Origin: Pyruvatibacter sp050042885
Lineage (GTDB): Bacteria > Pseudomonadota > Alphaproteobacteria > CGMCC-115125
Length of the DNA stretch: 64,000 bases
Assembly: GCA_050042885.1 (NCBI GenBank)
Contig: JBHJJF010000009.1
Location: 1-64,000 of the forward strand
Direction: 5' to 3'
Made by a program: the position numbers and the translations under genes. This document shows, one piece after another, positions 45,001-53,487 of this stretch (the first letter of the stretch is position 1; every line of letters starts with the position of its first letter). The notes under the pieces are model-generated. The model made no database searches, was not told where the DNA came from, and saw only the letters and a program-made list of their open reading frames with translations.

Positions 45001-45014
45001 GGCAACATGTTGCC
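45001..45014. promoter_or_regulatory. GGCAACATGTTGCC perfect palindrome
   Basis: A 14-bp perfect even palindrome about 250 bases before the beta-helix gene, flanked by AT-rich sequence on both sides. It is a plausible dimeric regulator site for the divergent promoters. No regulator gene is adjacent. Confidence 0.5.
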
Positions 45015-45153
45015 AAAAACACACGCAATGCGTGCGGCTGGTGCGCTCCGCAATGACACCGCGCGGGGCGCTGAATGGTGCCGACATGCGAGACCACCGA
45101 AGCGACGGTTTACCTGGTCTTCAGTCTCACCTGTGCACCGTCTAGTGAACGCC

Positions 45154-45172
45154 CCAGATCCAGCTGATCTGG
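45154..45172. promoter_or_regulatory. CCAGATC-N5-GATCTGG inverted repeat
   Basis: A perfect 7-bp inverted repeat with centre CAGCT, 96 bases upstream of the beta-helix start. It could be an operator or form a hairpin in the leader RNA of the beta-helix/cytochrome operon. Confidence 0.45.
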
Positions 45173-45267
45173 CTCGTTGCCAAATGATCCGGCGAAGGCT
45201 GAGTTTTGTCGAGTTACGGTTTGGATAGACAAGACACCCGGACCTGGCTGCATACGAGGAAACCGAG

Positions 45268-46611
45268 ATGACGAGCGACACAACAACAAAAACACTGTCC
45301 CGGCTTGTCTCAGCCAGCATCGCTGTTCTCGCAATCGCGGCACTCCCCGGCATGGCGCATGGCCAGCCAACGGCGCCTGCGCAGGCTGCAGCGCCTGACG
45401 CACAAAGCCCCGCACCCGAAATGACCAAGGCTGCCGATGCCTATACGGCTATTCAGCAAGCCCTGATGCTGGCGGAGCCCGGTGCGGTGATCGAGCTCGG
45501 CCCCGGCCGCTATGAACTCACCGAAGGCCTGTCCCTCAATGTGGACGATGTCACCATCAAGGGTGCTGGCATGGATGCAACAATCCTCTCGTTCCGCAAT
45601 CAGGAAAGCGGCGCCGAAGGCTTGCTCGTCCAGGCCTCCGGCGTGACTCTGATGGATTTCGCGGTCGAAGACGCCAAGGGCGATGCCATCAAGGTCATCG
45701 GCGCCGATGGCATCTCATTCATCCGTGTCCGTACCGAATGGACCAATGGCCCTGATCCACTAAACGGCGCCTACGGACTTTATCCGGTTGCCTCGAAAAA
45801 TGTCCTGATTGACGGCGCCATCGCGCGCGGGGCATCCGACGCGGGCATCTATGTCGGGCAGTCAGACAACATTATCGTTCGCAACTCGCTGGCGGAATAC
45901 AACGTCGCGGGCATCGAGATTGAAAACAGCTATGTCGCGGACGTCCATGACAATATCGCCCGCCACAACACGGGCGGCGTTCTCGTCTTCGACCTTCCCG
46001 GCCTTCCCCAGCAGGGCGGACACTCCGTGCGGGTGTTCGACAACACCATCGTCGACAACGACACGCCGAACTTTGCCCCCCCGGGCAACATCGTCGGCGG
46101 TGTTCCCATGGGCACCGGCGTCATGGTCATGGCCAACTCAATGGTGGAGGTTTTCGACAACGAGATAGCCAACAATGGAACCGCTGGCGTTCTGATCGTT
46201 GCCTACCCAAACGAGTTTGACGATGAGACCTACTATCCGTACCCGGAAGGGATTTCAGTCCACAGCAATAACTTCGCCAACAACGGTTCAGCACCCGACA
46301 ATGAGATCGGCGACCTCGTCGCCTCCATTTCAGGCACACCGGTGCCCGACATTGTGTGGGATGGAAACATTCCCCTCTGGCACTACTTCACCGGCATCCC
46401 GGAAAATCGCGGCATATACATCGGCGACAACACCAACGGCGCGACGGACAATGGCAAGGCGAGCTTCATCGCCCTGGATGTCATCGCCTATTTCACCTGG
46501 AGTTGGTTCCACGCGCCCAGCCACGAGTTGCCGCAACATGCAGGCAGCCCACCCAGCCTTTCCGGCGCCAGCCTTCCGGTGACATCCACCGCATCGCGCG
46601 AGGCCCGGTAG
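45268..46611 (+). CDS. Parallel beta-helix protein, SO2929/TIGR03805-like (exported)
   Basis: A 447-residue secreted protein. After a signal peptide ending GMAHGQ come an Ala/Pro-rich linker and a right-handed beta-helix with repeating D/N-N and G-I/V turns (ASDAGIYVGQSDNIIVRNS, AGIEIENSYVADVHDN, MVEVFDNEIANNGTAGV). This type is recurrently paired with a dihaem cytochrome of the SO2930 family, as it is here. GAGGAAACC precedes ATG 45268. Probably periplasmic or cell-surface; function unknown. Confidence 0.88.
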   Translation: MTSDTTTKTLSRLVSASIAVLAIAALPGMAHGQPTAPAQAAAPDAQSPAPEMTKAADAYTAIQQALMLAEPGAVIELGPGRYELTEGLSLNVDDVTIKGAGMDATILSFRNQESGAEGLLVQASGVTLMDFAVEDAKGDAIKVIGADGISFIRVRTEWTNGPDPLNGAYGLYPVASKNVLIDGAIARGASDAGIYVGQSDNIIVRNSLAEYNVAGIEIENSYVADVHDNIARHNTGGVLVFDLPGLPQQGGHSVRVFDNTIVDNDTPNFAPPGNIVGGVPMGTGVMVMANSMVEVFDNEIANNGTAGVLIVAYPNEFDDETYYPYPEGISVHSNNFANNGSAPDNEIGDLVASISGTPVPDIVWDGNIPLWHYFTGIPENRGIYIGDNTNGATDNGKASFIALDVIAYFTWSWFHAPSHELPQHAGSPPSLSGASLPVTSTASREAR

Positions 46612-46613
46612 TC

Positions 46614-47687
46614 GTGCCCCTGAAGCACCTTTCCGCTGGGCTGTTCGTTGCCAGTCTCGCCTTGGCGAACGCAGCGCATGCAGAAATCAATGCGGACGCC
46701 ATTACCGGTGGCAAGCCGCCAGCGGTGCTATCAGATTTTGGTTTCTTTGATGACCTGCCAGCGCAGACACCTGCCGAAGGCGTGCTGCCCTATGACCTGA
46801 TCACACCACTCTTCACGGACTACGCAGAGAAACTCCGCTTCGTGTATGTGCCCGAAGGCGAAGCCGCGCCCTACAACCCGGACGACGTATTCGACCTGCC
46901 CGTCGGCGCGGCCCTTATCAAGACGTTCGCCCACCCTGAAGACGCCCGCGCGCCGACCAAAAATCTTCGGCTCATCGAGACGCGCATCCTGGCGCACACG
47001 CCCAAGGGCTGGCGCACCTACCCCTATGTGTGGAACGCAGACATGACAGATGCGTCTCTATCCCCCCTGGGTGCCAAGATGGATGTGTCCTGGATCACGA
47101 CAGAGGGCACCAGCCGCACCATTCGATACGCCGTGCCCAACATGAACCAGTGCCGCTCCTGCCACGTCAAAGGCACAGGCCGCGACCGCACAACGACACC
47201 CATCGGCCCGGAAGCAAAAAACCTCAACCATGATTATCAGTATACAGATGGACCAGTTAACCAGCTGACCAGATGGTCCCAGGTGGGCATCCTGACCGGT
47301 GCACCCGAAAACCCGGACGATGCCCCACGCCTTGCCAGATGGGATGACGAGACCCTGCCTCTTGACGCCCGCGCACGCGGCTACCTCGACATCAACTGCG
47401 CCCATTGTCATGCACCTGACGGCCCGGCACACACGTCCGGTCTGTATCTGGATACCCGTGCGGACAGGCCGATCCAATATGGCGTATTCAAGCGCCCGGT
47501 TGCAGCCGGCCGCGGGTCCGGCGGCCACGAGTTTTCCATAAATCCGGGCGACCCGGACAGCTCCATTATCGTCTACCGCATGGATTCGACCGACCCCGGC
47601 ATCATGATGCCGGAACTGGGCCGGTCCACTATCCACCATGAAGGCGTTGCCCTGCTGCGCGAGTGGATTGCCAGCATGGAAGAATAG
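46614..47687 (+). CDS. SO2930-family (TIGR03806) dihaem c-type cytochrome
   Basis: A 357-residue exported protein with a signal peptide (to AHAEI) and two haem c sites, C180-R-S-C183-H184 and C262-A-H-C265-H266. YDLITPLFTDYAEKLRFVYVP and PGIMMPELGRSTIHHEGV are characteristic of this family. The GTG start at 46614 lies 2 bases after the stop of the beta-helix gene, with GAGG about 11 bases upstream, so the pair is cotranscribed. It probably transfers electrons in the periplasm with the beta-helix partner. Confidence 0.9.
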   Translation: MPLKHLSAGLFVASLALANAAHAEINADAITGGKPPAVLSDFGFFDDLPAQTPAEGVLPYDLITPLFTDYAEKLRFVYVPEGEAAPYNPDDVFDLPVGAALIKTFAHPEDARAPTKNLRLIETRILAHTPKGWRTYPYVWNADMTDASLSPLGAKMDVSWITTEGTSRTIRYAVPNMNQCRSCHVKGTGRDRTTTPIGPEAKNLNHDYQYTDGPVNQLTRWSQVGILTGAPENPDDAPRLARWDDETLPLDARARGYLDINCAHCHAPDGPAHTSGLYLDTRADRPIQYGVFKRPVAAGRGSGGHEFSINPGDPDSSIIVYRMDSTDPGIMMPELGRSTIHHEGVALLREWIASMEE

Positions 47688-47715
47688 CGATCCGGCCCGC
47701 GGTGACCTATATGTC

Positions 47716-47737
47716 CTCCTGAACAGTTGATCAGGAG
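47716..47737 (+). promoter_or_regulatory. Hairpin sequestering the ribosome site of the Fe-ADH gene
   Basis: CTCCTGA (47716-47722) pairs perfectly with TCAGGAG (47731-47737) around an 8-base loop. The right arm contains AGGAG, the Shine-Dalgarno for ATG 47747, so the folded RNA would hide it. It could also be a weak stop for the cytochrome transcript. Confidence 0.55.
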
Positions 47738-47746
47738 TGACAGACC

Positions 47747-48913
47747 ATGACCGGTGCCAGCTACGACATGCTGCGTGTGGAGCGCGTAACCCTGGGCCGC
47801 GACGCTGCGGAAACTGCAGCAGCGGAAATGGACCGGATCGGCGCCAAACGTGCCCTCATCATCTCGTCCGGCACCCTGGCCCGCGAGACAAGTGAGATTG
47901 AATCCATTCAGTCCGCGCTGGGTGACAAGGCAGCCGGCCTCTTCACCAGCTGCCGCGCGCACTCTCCGCAGGATGACGCCCTCGCTGTGGCGGAGGCCGC
48001 CCGGACCGCAGACGCCGATATCTTCATCACAGTCGGCGGTGGCACTAGCTTCGACACCTTCTAGGTCGCGCAGCTCTGCGTCTCGGATGACATTCATGAC
48101 CTCGACGCCCTGGGCCAGTACGCCCTGGGCCGCGCCGGGGTGAAAGACCTCAAGACCTGCGGGCCGGTGTACAAGCGCCAGATCGCCATCCCGACAACCC
48201 TCTCCGCTGCGGAATTCACAGCGCTTGGTGGTGCCACCAACATCGACACGCGTGTCAAGGAAGCCTTCACGGCACCGGATTTTGTCGCCCGAAGCATCAT
48301 CTATGACCCGCGCCTGTGCACCAACACGCCGATGGATCTATGGCTTTCCACCGGAATCAGGTCCGTTGACCACGCGGTTGAGGGCTACTGCGCAAAAGCT
48401 GCAAGCCCTGCCATCAAGGGCAGTTTCGTGCAAAGCCTGAAAATGCTCGCCCGCTCCCTTCGCACGACGGCCATTGACCCAAATGACCTGACGGCGCGTC
48501 TCAACAGCCAGGAGGCACTGTGGCTGGGATCAATGGGGCGATCCTATGTCACCATGGGGGCAAGCCATGGACTGGGATACATTCTCGGCGGCGCGTTCGG
48601 CGTGCCCCATGGGGTTACGTCCTGCGTGATGCTGCCTGCGGTCGTCGAGTGGAACGCCGACACCATCGGCAGGGAAGGCCGGACCGAGCTGGCGCAAGCC
48701 CTGAGCGGGAAAGCTTCCGACGACCCCGCCGATCTGCTGCGCACCCTGATGGAAGATCTGGGCCAGCCACATACACTCGCTGCCGTCGGCATCAAGGAGA
48801 GCGACTGGCAAAAGATTGCCGACATGGCCATGCAGAACTTCGTCGTGCTCTCCAACCCACGCACCATATCGGGTCCAGATGATGTGTTTGAAATCCTGAA
48901 GATCGCTGCTTGA
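47747..48913 (+). pseudogene. Iron-containing alcohol dehydrogenase/maleylacetate reductase, interrupted by in-frame TAG
   Basis: Reading through one stop gives a 388-residue iron-dependent alcohol dehydrogenase. The N-terminal half has the NAD(P) fold ending GGGTSFDTF; the C-terminal half has IAIPTTLSAAEFT and GLGYILGGAFGVPHGVTSCVML with the metal-site His. A TAG at 48062-48064 (codon 106) replaces the Lys of the GGGSxxDxxK motif, as from a single AAG-to-TAG change. The rest of the frame is intact, with normal codon use, so inactivation is recent, a sequencing error, or suppressed. A GTG at 48140 could restart translation but would lose the nucleotide domain. Confidence 0.85.
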
Positions 48914-48972
48914 ACCGCCGGCGATTTTGCGCACCCCTTCCCCCGCGCTAGACTGGCGGCGGAGGGAAGTCC

Positions 48973-49293
48973 ATGGCTGCACGCCTCATACGCAGAACCA
49001 AGGCACGTCGCCCTAAAAGATCACTGCTCGCCGCAGAACGCGCGAAACGCGATCTTGCCGCCCGCGAGTCCGGTCTCGTTGTCCCGATCAGCAAGTGGCT
49101 CGGCCATAACAATGGCCCTGAACTGCTGTCTCCCACCGCCTATCTCAAATATGTCTGGCGCAAAGCCTATGATGCGGCATGGGATGAACCCAATGCGGAC
49201 ATCGTGCATCTGCGCCTGAAACGCGCAGCCGCTTTGGGTCTCTCATACAATGACTACACGCTCGAGCTGCTCGAACGCGGCTACTTCGCTTAA
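48973..49293 (+). CDS. Small basic hypothetical protein
   Basis: A 106-residue protein with a very basic N-terminal third (RLIRRTKARRPKRS), a central ISKWLGHNNGPELLSPTAYLKYVWRKAYDAAW and a C-terminal helix. GGAGGGAAG lies 7 bases before ATG 48973, and codon use matches its neighbours, so it is a real gene. Similar proteins with the GHNNGP motif occur in alphaproteobacteria, but I know no function. Nucleic-acid binding is conceivable from charge alone. Confidence 0.7.
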   Translation: MAARLIRRTKARRPKRSLLAAERAKRDLAARESGLVVPISKWLGHNNGPELLSPTAYLKYVWRKAYDAAWDEPNADIVHLRLKRAAALGLSYNDYTLELLERGYFA

Positions 49294-49417
49294 CGCGCAG
49301 CAAAGCATCCCCGGAAGACAGCACCGGACCACCAGCCTGTGCTACAGATGTCCCTGACAGAAAAAAGGCCGAGAGCAAACCGGCCGGAGCCAACAAAAAC
49401 ACGACAGGGGAACGAAG

Positions 49418-49837
49418 ATGACCAATACAGCAACCGGCGGCTGCCTTTGCGGCGATATAACCTACTCATTTGATCGCGATCAGGTGGTCTCAAGCCATCA
49501 CTGCCATTGCAAGGACTGCCAGAAGTCCACCGGCAGCGGCAAGGCGACAATCGTGTTTGTGCCATCTGCGGCAGTCGACATGAAGGGTGACCTCAAAACC
49601 TACACGGTGCAGGGAACAGCCGGCAGCCACGTCAAGCGCGGCTTCTGCGGCAAGTGTGGCTCACCCCTTGTGAGCTTCATCGAGGAAAATCCCGGCCTCA
49701 CCATCGTCAAGGCCGGGTCCCTGTCCGACAGCAGCTGGGTGTCTGTCGCCTCCAGCTTCTGGTCTGACTCCGCCCAGCCCTGGTCACCGGTTGACCCCAC
49801 CTGTGACTCCGTTCCCCAGAACCCCGCCATGGGTTAG
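49418..49837 (+). CDS. GFA/CENP-V family zinc-binding protein
   Basis: A 139-residue protein of the glutathione-dependent formaldehyde-activating fold. Zinc ligands are provided by C9-x-C11 (GGCLCG), C29, C31 and C34 (HCHCKDC), and C77/C80 (FCGKCG). Many members have no proven formaldehyde activity. AGGGGAACG precedes ATG 49418. It stands before the amidohydrolase gene in the same direction with a 43-base gap. Confidence 0.92.
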   Translation: MTNTATGGCLCGDITYSFDRDQVVSSHHCHCKDCQKSTGSGKATIVFVPSAAVDMKGDLKTYTVQGTAGSHVKRGFCGKCGSPLVSFIEENPGLTIVKAGSLSDSSWVSVASSFWSDSAQPWSPVDPTCDSVPQNPAMG

Positions 49838-49880
49838 CGAACCGCACATAAGGCAGGCAGAGACGGCAAGGACAATACCC

Positions 49881-51614
49881 ATGACTCACGACCTCATCAT
49901 CCGCGGCGGCACCATCGCTGACGGTACCGGCGACGCCACATTTACTGGCGACATCGCCATCAAGGACGACGTGATCGCCGAAGTCGGCAATGTCATCGGA
50001 ACAGCTGCGCGCGAAATTGATGCCAGTGGTGCATTGGTGACACCGGGCTGGGTCGATATCCACACCCACTATGATGCCCAGGCCACATGGGACACAGCGC
50101 TTGCGCCTTCTTCCTGGCATGGCGTCACAACGGCCGTCATGGGCAATTGCGGTGTCGGCTTTGCCCCCGCAGCGCCGGACAAGCACGACTGGCTCATCGG
50201 TCTGATGGAAGGCGTGGAAGACATTCCCGGCGCCGCCATGACCGAGGGCCTCACATGGGGCTGGGAAAGTTTCCCCGGTTATCTTGATGCTCTGGACCGC
50301 CATAATTACGCGATCGACATCGCCGCCCAGGTGCCTCATGGCGCCGTGCGCGGCTATGTCATGGGCGAACGCGGCGCCAGGAACGAAGAAGCCAGCGACG
50401 AAGACATCGCGCACATGGCGCAGATCGTTGAAGACGGCGTGCGCGCGGGGGCCGTCGGCTTTTCCACCTCCCGCACCTTCCTGCACAAGGCCACCGACGG
50501 CGAGTACGTGCCCGGTACCTTCGCCAAGGAAGACGAACTCTTCGGCATCGGCCATGCGCTCAAGCGCGCGGGCCACGGCGTTTTCCAGATGACCTCCAAC
50601 CACAAGGACATGGACAAGGAGTTTGACTGGATGGAGCGCATGGCGCGTGACCTGGGCGTCACCGTCACCTTCAACCTGGTGCAGACCGATGAAGCACCCG
50701 AACTCTGGAAAAAGATGCTCGGCCTCCTCGACAAGGTGGAGACGGACGACCTGCCGCTCTACGCACAGGTCGCCGGACGTCCGGCGGGCATTCTCATGGG
50801 CTGGGAATGTACCGTGCATCCCTTCATCGCTTTCCCAAGCTGGACGGAACTCGCCGCCCTGTCACCGGAAGACCGCCGCATGCGCGTCGCCGACCCGGAA
50901 TTCCGCACACGGATGATCAGCGAAACACCAGCCGACATGCAGGGGTTCGGCCTTTTTGTAACCCGCAGCTTTGAAAAGATGTTCGTGCTGGATTCAGGCG
51001 ATGGGTCTGCGCCTGACTACGAACCCGCGCCTGAGCAAAGCGTCGCCGCAATCGCCAACGCACAGGGCATCAAGCCGGAACAGGTGATCTATGACGCCAT
51101 GTGCGCCAATGGCGGAGAAGGTCTGCTCTACTTCCCGCTGTTCAACTACACGTCCAGCGCCATGGACCCGATCCACACCATGCTGCAGCACCCGCGCACA
51201 AACATTGGCCTGGGCGACGGCGGCGCGCATTGTGGCGCCATATGCGATGCCTCCATCCCCACCTTCATGCTGACCCACTGGGTGAAAGGCCGCACACGCG
51301 GTGACAAGCTGCCGCTGGAGTTCATCGTCAAACGTCAGACCCGCGACACGGCCCTGCTATATGGCTTCGCAGACCGCGGCCTCCTCAAGCCGGGCATGAA
51401 GGCCGACATCAACATCATCGACCTCGACAAGTTGGCAATCCCCGCTCCCCACATGGCGCATGATTTGCCGGCAAACGGCAGGCGTCTGGTGCAGGAAGCG
51501 ACGGGCTACATAGCCACGCTCAAGTCAGGTGCCGTGACATTTGAGAATGGTGTGGATACAGGCGCACGACCGGGCGGGCTCCTGCGTGGTCCACAGACAA
51601 TCCGAACATTTTAA
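49881..51614 (+). CDS. N-acyl-D-amino-acid deacylase family amidohydrolase
   Basis: A 577-residue metal-dependent hydrolase. The N-terminal beta-sandwich strand DLIIRGGTIADGTG and PGWVDIHTHYDAQ (H61, H63) begin the TIM-barrel metal site. LGDGGAHCG near residue 450 contains the catalytic Asp region, and LKPGMKADINIIDLD is the returning sandwich. It belongs to the D-aminoacylase group but the acyl-amino-acid substrate is not determined. ATG 49881 has AAGGA 10 bases upstream. The next gene starts 10 bases after its stop. Confidence 0.92.
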   Translation: MTHDLIIRGGTIADGTGDATFTGDIAIKDDVIAEVGNVIGTAAREIDASGALVTPGWVDIHTHYDAQATWDTALAPSSWHGVTTAVMGNCGVGFAPAAPDKHDWLIGLMEGVEDIPGAAMTEGLTWGWESFPGYLDALDRHNYAIDIAAQVPHGAVRGYVMGERGARNEEASDEDIAHMAQIVEDGVRAGAVGFSTSRTFLHKATDGEYVPGTFAKEDELFGIGHALKRAGHGVFQMTSNHKDMDKEFDWMERMARDLGVTVTFNLVQTDEAPELWKKMLGLLDKVETDDLPLYAQVAGRPAGILMGWECTVHPFIAFPSWTELAALSPEDRRMRVADPEFRTRMISETPADMQGFGLFVTRSFEKMFVLDSGDGSAPDYEPAPEQSVAAIANAQGIKPEQVIYDAMCANGGEGLLYFPLFNYTSSAMDPIHTMLQHPRTNIGLGDGGAHCGAICDASIPTFMLTHWVKGRTRGDKLPLEFIVKRQTRDTALLYGFADRGLLKPGMKADINIIDLDKLAIPAPHMAHDLPANGRRLVQEATGYIATLKSGAVTFENGVDTGARPGGLLRGPQTIRTF

Positions 51615-51624
51615 GGGGATGAAC

Positions 51625-52578
51625 ATGCCTAAAGGAACGGTATGCGTCATCGGAAGTAGCGGTTTCGTCGGGTCACATGTTACCGCTGCCTTCCTGCAAA
51701 AAGGCTATGACGTCCGCGGCACGGTTCGTGAGAGCGGACGGCACCCATGGCTGGAGTCAGCCCTCATCGCCGGAGCGGCCGAAGGCGCCACCCTGACACT
51801 TGTCCAAGCTAACCCCCAGGACCAAGCAAGTCTGGTTGGCGCATTGGACGGCTGCTCTGGTCTGGTCAACTGCGTCGGCTTGACAAAGCAGGAGATGGCC
51901 ACGGTTGATTTCATGCAGGCGATCGCAGGCACGATCTGTGATGCTGCGCTTGAGGCCGGCGTTCGTCACGCGGTCTTCACCTCCTCCACAGGATCCACAA
52001 ACCCGCCCGGCGGCGACCCGGTCGAAAAACGTGAGATGGACCACTGGTCAGACGACACAGAGCAACTGGCGGTCAACAAGTTCGCGGCGGCGGCAAAGAC
52101 GCGGTACGACCGAACCATTCTGGCCAGGTCAGAGGCATCAAACGGGCGCCTGCGGTGCGCCACCATCAACCCTTCCATGATCACCGGCCCCACGCTGGGT
52201 CCCAAGCCCAACTCGGGTCATCGTGCCTTTGCCACGATCCTCAAGGGCGAGCGCATGGGTGAGAGCATTCCCAATGGATCCATGTCGATGATCGATGTCC
52301 GCGACCTTGCAGCACTCCACGTGGCTGCGCTGGAAAAAGAAGACGCTGAGGGCCGGTACTTCGGCGTCAAGCGCAGCTGGCACTGGCGCGACATCCTCGC
52401 CGCCCTTGCCGATGTGGTCTCTGGCTACACACCACCCCCTTGGGACCCCGACGTGGCGCCCGCCACGCCGACAGCATTCGACACCTCTCGCCGCGACAGC
52501 CTTGGCGTGGAATTACGCGATCTGCACCACATGCTGGAGGACATGGTCGCCGACGTAAAACGGCATGGGTTGATCTAG
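51625..52578 (+). CDS. Dihydroflavonol reductase-like protein lacking the catalytic Tyr
   Basis: A 317-residue extended SDR related to the reductase at 27998-29038 (shared VRGTVRES/VRGTIRS and ATINPSMITGP/ATINPSAVLGP). The NAD(P) motif VCVIGSSGFVGSHV is present. The Y-x3-K active site aligns with L148-A-V-N-K152, so the catalytic Tyr is Leu. It may be a non-catalytic binding protein or use a different mechanism. ATG 51625 is preferred since AAGGGG is 6 bases upstream. It is cotranscribed with the amidohydrolase. Confidence 0.85.
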   Translation: MPKGTVCVIGSSGFVGSHVTAAFLQKGYDVRGTVRESGRHPWLESALIAGAAEGATLTLVQANPQDQASLVGALDGCSGLVNCVGLTKQEMATVDFMQAIAGTICDAALEAGVRHAVFTSSTGSTNPPGGDPVEKREMDHWSDDTEQLAVNKFAAAAKTRYDRTILARSEASNGRLRCATINPSMITGPTLGPKPNSGHRAFATILKGERMGESIPNGSMSMIDVRDLAALHVAALEKEDAEGRYFGVKRSWHWRDILAALADVVSGYTPPPWDPDVAPATPTAFDTSRRDSLGVELRDLHHMLEDMVADVKRHGLI

Positions 52579-52631
52579 CAACCTCGACCAGCCGTTGGAT
52601 GTCCACACCATCTTACGCTCGCCACAATCGA

Positions 52632-53096
52632 CTATTTTCCCATCAGGGCAAACAGCTTGGACCGCACTTCGTCGCGATAATAGTCCGGCACCCGCAACAG
52701 ATTTGACGCGCGGTTCATGAGGTTTTCCTCAAACACATCCACCTTGCCGTCAGCGGCCACAATCTCGAACATCATTTCAAGCACACTGATGCGCCCGTCC
52801 CTGTCCATCTGCTCGGTCACAACATTGGTGAACTTGAAGAGGTCCGTCGCGTCCCGCTCCGCCACCTTGGCTTCGTTGAACAGATCTTCCGCTTCCCGGT
52901 TCGACAGATCGAATTTGCCCTTGAGAAGATCGACGAGCTTCATCGCTTCCTCAATGGTTTCTTCCCCATCGATGACAAGAGACCGGACCAGCAATGTGGC
53001 AATCGCCTTTTGCAGCTGCTGGTCTTCAGCCGCGCCATCCTCCTCATCACCCACCAGGGATTTGAAGCGGGCGGTAATGTCATCGAGAAAACCCAT
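52632..53096 (-). CDS. TerB family tellurite-resistance/co-chaperone-like protein
   Basis: A 154-residue all-helical protein matching the TerB fold: DGEETIEEAMKLVDLLKGKF and an acidic metal-site-like DRDGRISVLEMMFEIVAADGKVDVFEENLM. TerB-like domains act in tellurite resistance and as membrane-linked co-chaperones. ATG 53096 (MGFLDDIT) has AAGGAAG about 10 bases upstream. The open frame extends further to 53279, inside the tRNA gene, and that extension is not coding. No other ter genes are near. Confidence 0.88.
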   Translation of the reverse strand: MGFLDDITARFKSLVGDEEDGAAEDQQLQKAIATLLVRSLVIDGEETIEEAMKLVDLLKGKFDLSNREAEDLFNEAKVAERDATDLFKFTNVVTEQMDRDGRISVLEMMFEIVAADGKVDVFEENLMNRASNLLRVPDYYRDEVRSKLFALMGK

Positions 53097-53240
53097 GGGA
53101 CGCACTTCCTTCTGCCGTGAGGCATGAGTGATTGGATCGCGCCACATATAGGAGGATTCTTGACGGCGGTCAGGTGCAAAGTAGCAAATCGCCCCGTCCG
53201 GACCGGCGTCACACAAACACTTCTGGTTGAAGGAGGCCGG

Positions 53241-53316
53241 TGGTGCCGCTTGGGTGACTTGAACACCCGACCCCGTCATTACGAATGACGTGCTCTACCA
53301 GCTGAGCTAAAGCGGC
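53241..53316 (-). tRNA. tRNA-Thr (anticodon CGT)
   Basis: On the minus strand the acceptor GCCGCTT (53316-53310) pairs with AAGCGGC; the D-arm is AGCTCAGCTGGTAGAGCA, the anticodon loop TTCGTAA gives anticodon CGT, and the T-arm has GTTCAAGTC. A discriminator A and an encoded CCA (53243-53241) complete a 76-base cloverleaf. It decodes the ACG codon for threonine. No intron. Confidence 0.97.
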
Positions 53317-53487
53317 TTACCGTTTGGGGCCTTGGCAGACAAGGCCTCACCAGCGGGCGCGGAAGATAGGGGGAATAGAGCCGGATCGCAAGCCATCCGG
53401 GCCGACCTTTTTCCCTGCTTCCACACTGATATCTACCCCATCGGAATTAACACATCGTTGGGCGGTTCGAGCGGGCCGGTGCGGCTT

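Larger units (their letters stand above)
44637..45267. other. Large divergent intergenic region of the envelope cluster
   Basis: These 631 bases separate the DUF1302 and beta-helix genes. Composition is more AT-rich from 44800 to 45000. Two palindromes (45001-45014, 45154-45172) lie on the beta-helix side. Short open frames across it lack ribosome sites or recognisable content and are not called. It must hold promoters for both directions. Confidence 0.65.

Noticed and set aside
49361..49385. GGCCG-N9-CGGCC hairpin followed by six T on the minus strand
   Set aside because: It looks like a left-facing terminator, but no minus-strand gene feeds it and the stem is only five pairs; probably chance.
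49707..50819. 370-codon minus-strand open frame
   Set aside because: Antisense to the amidohydrolase, whose metal motifs and family length are complete.
53097..53279. N-terminal extension of TerB
   Set aside because: It would begin inside the tRNA-Thr gene, and a strong ribosome site supports ATG 53096.
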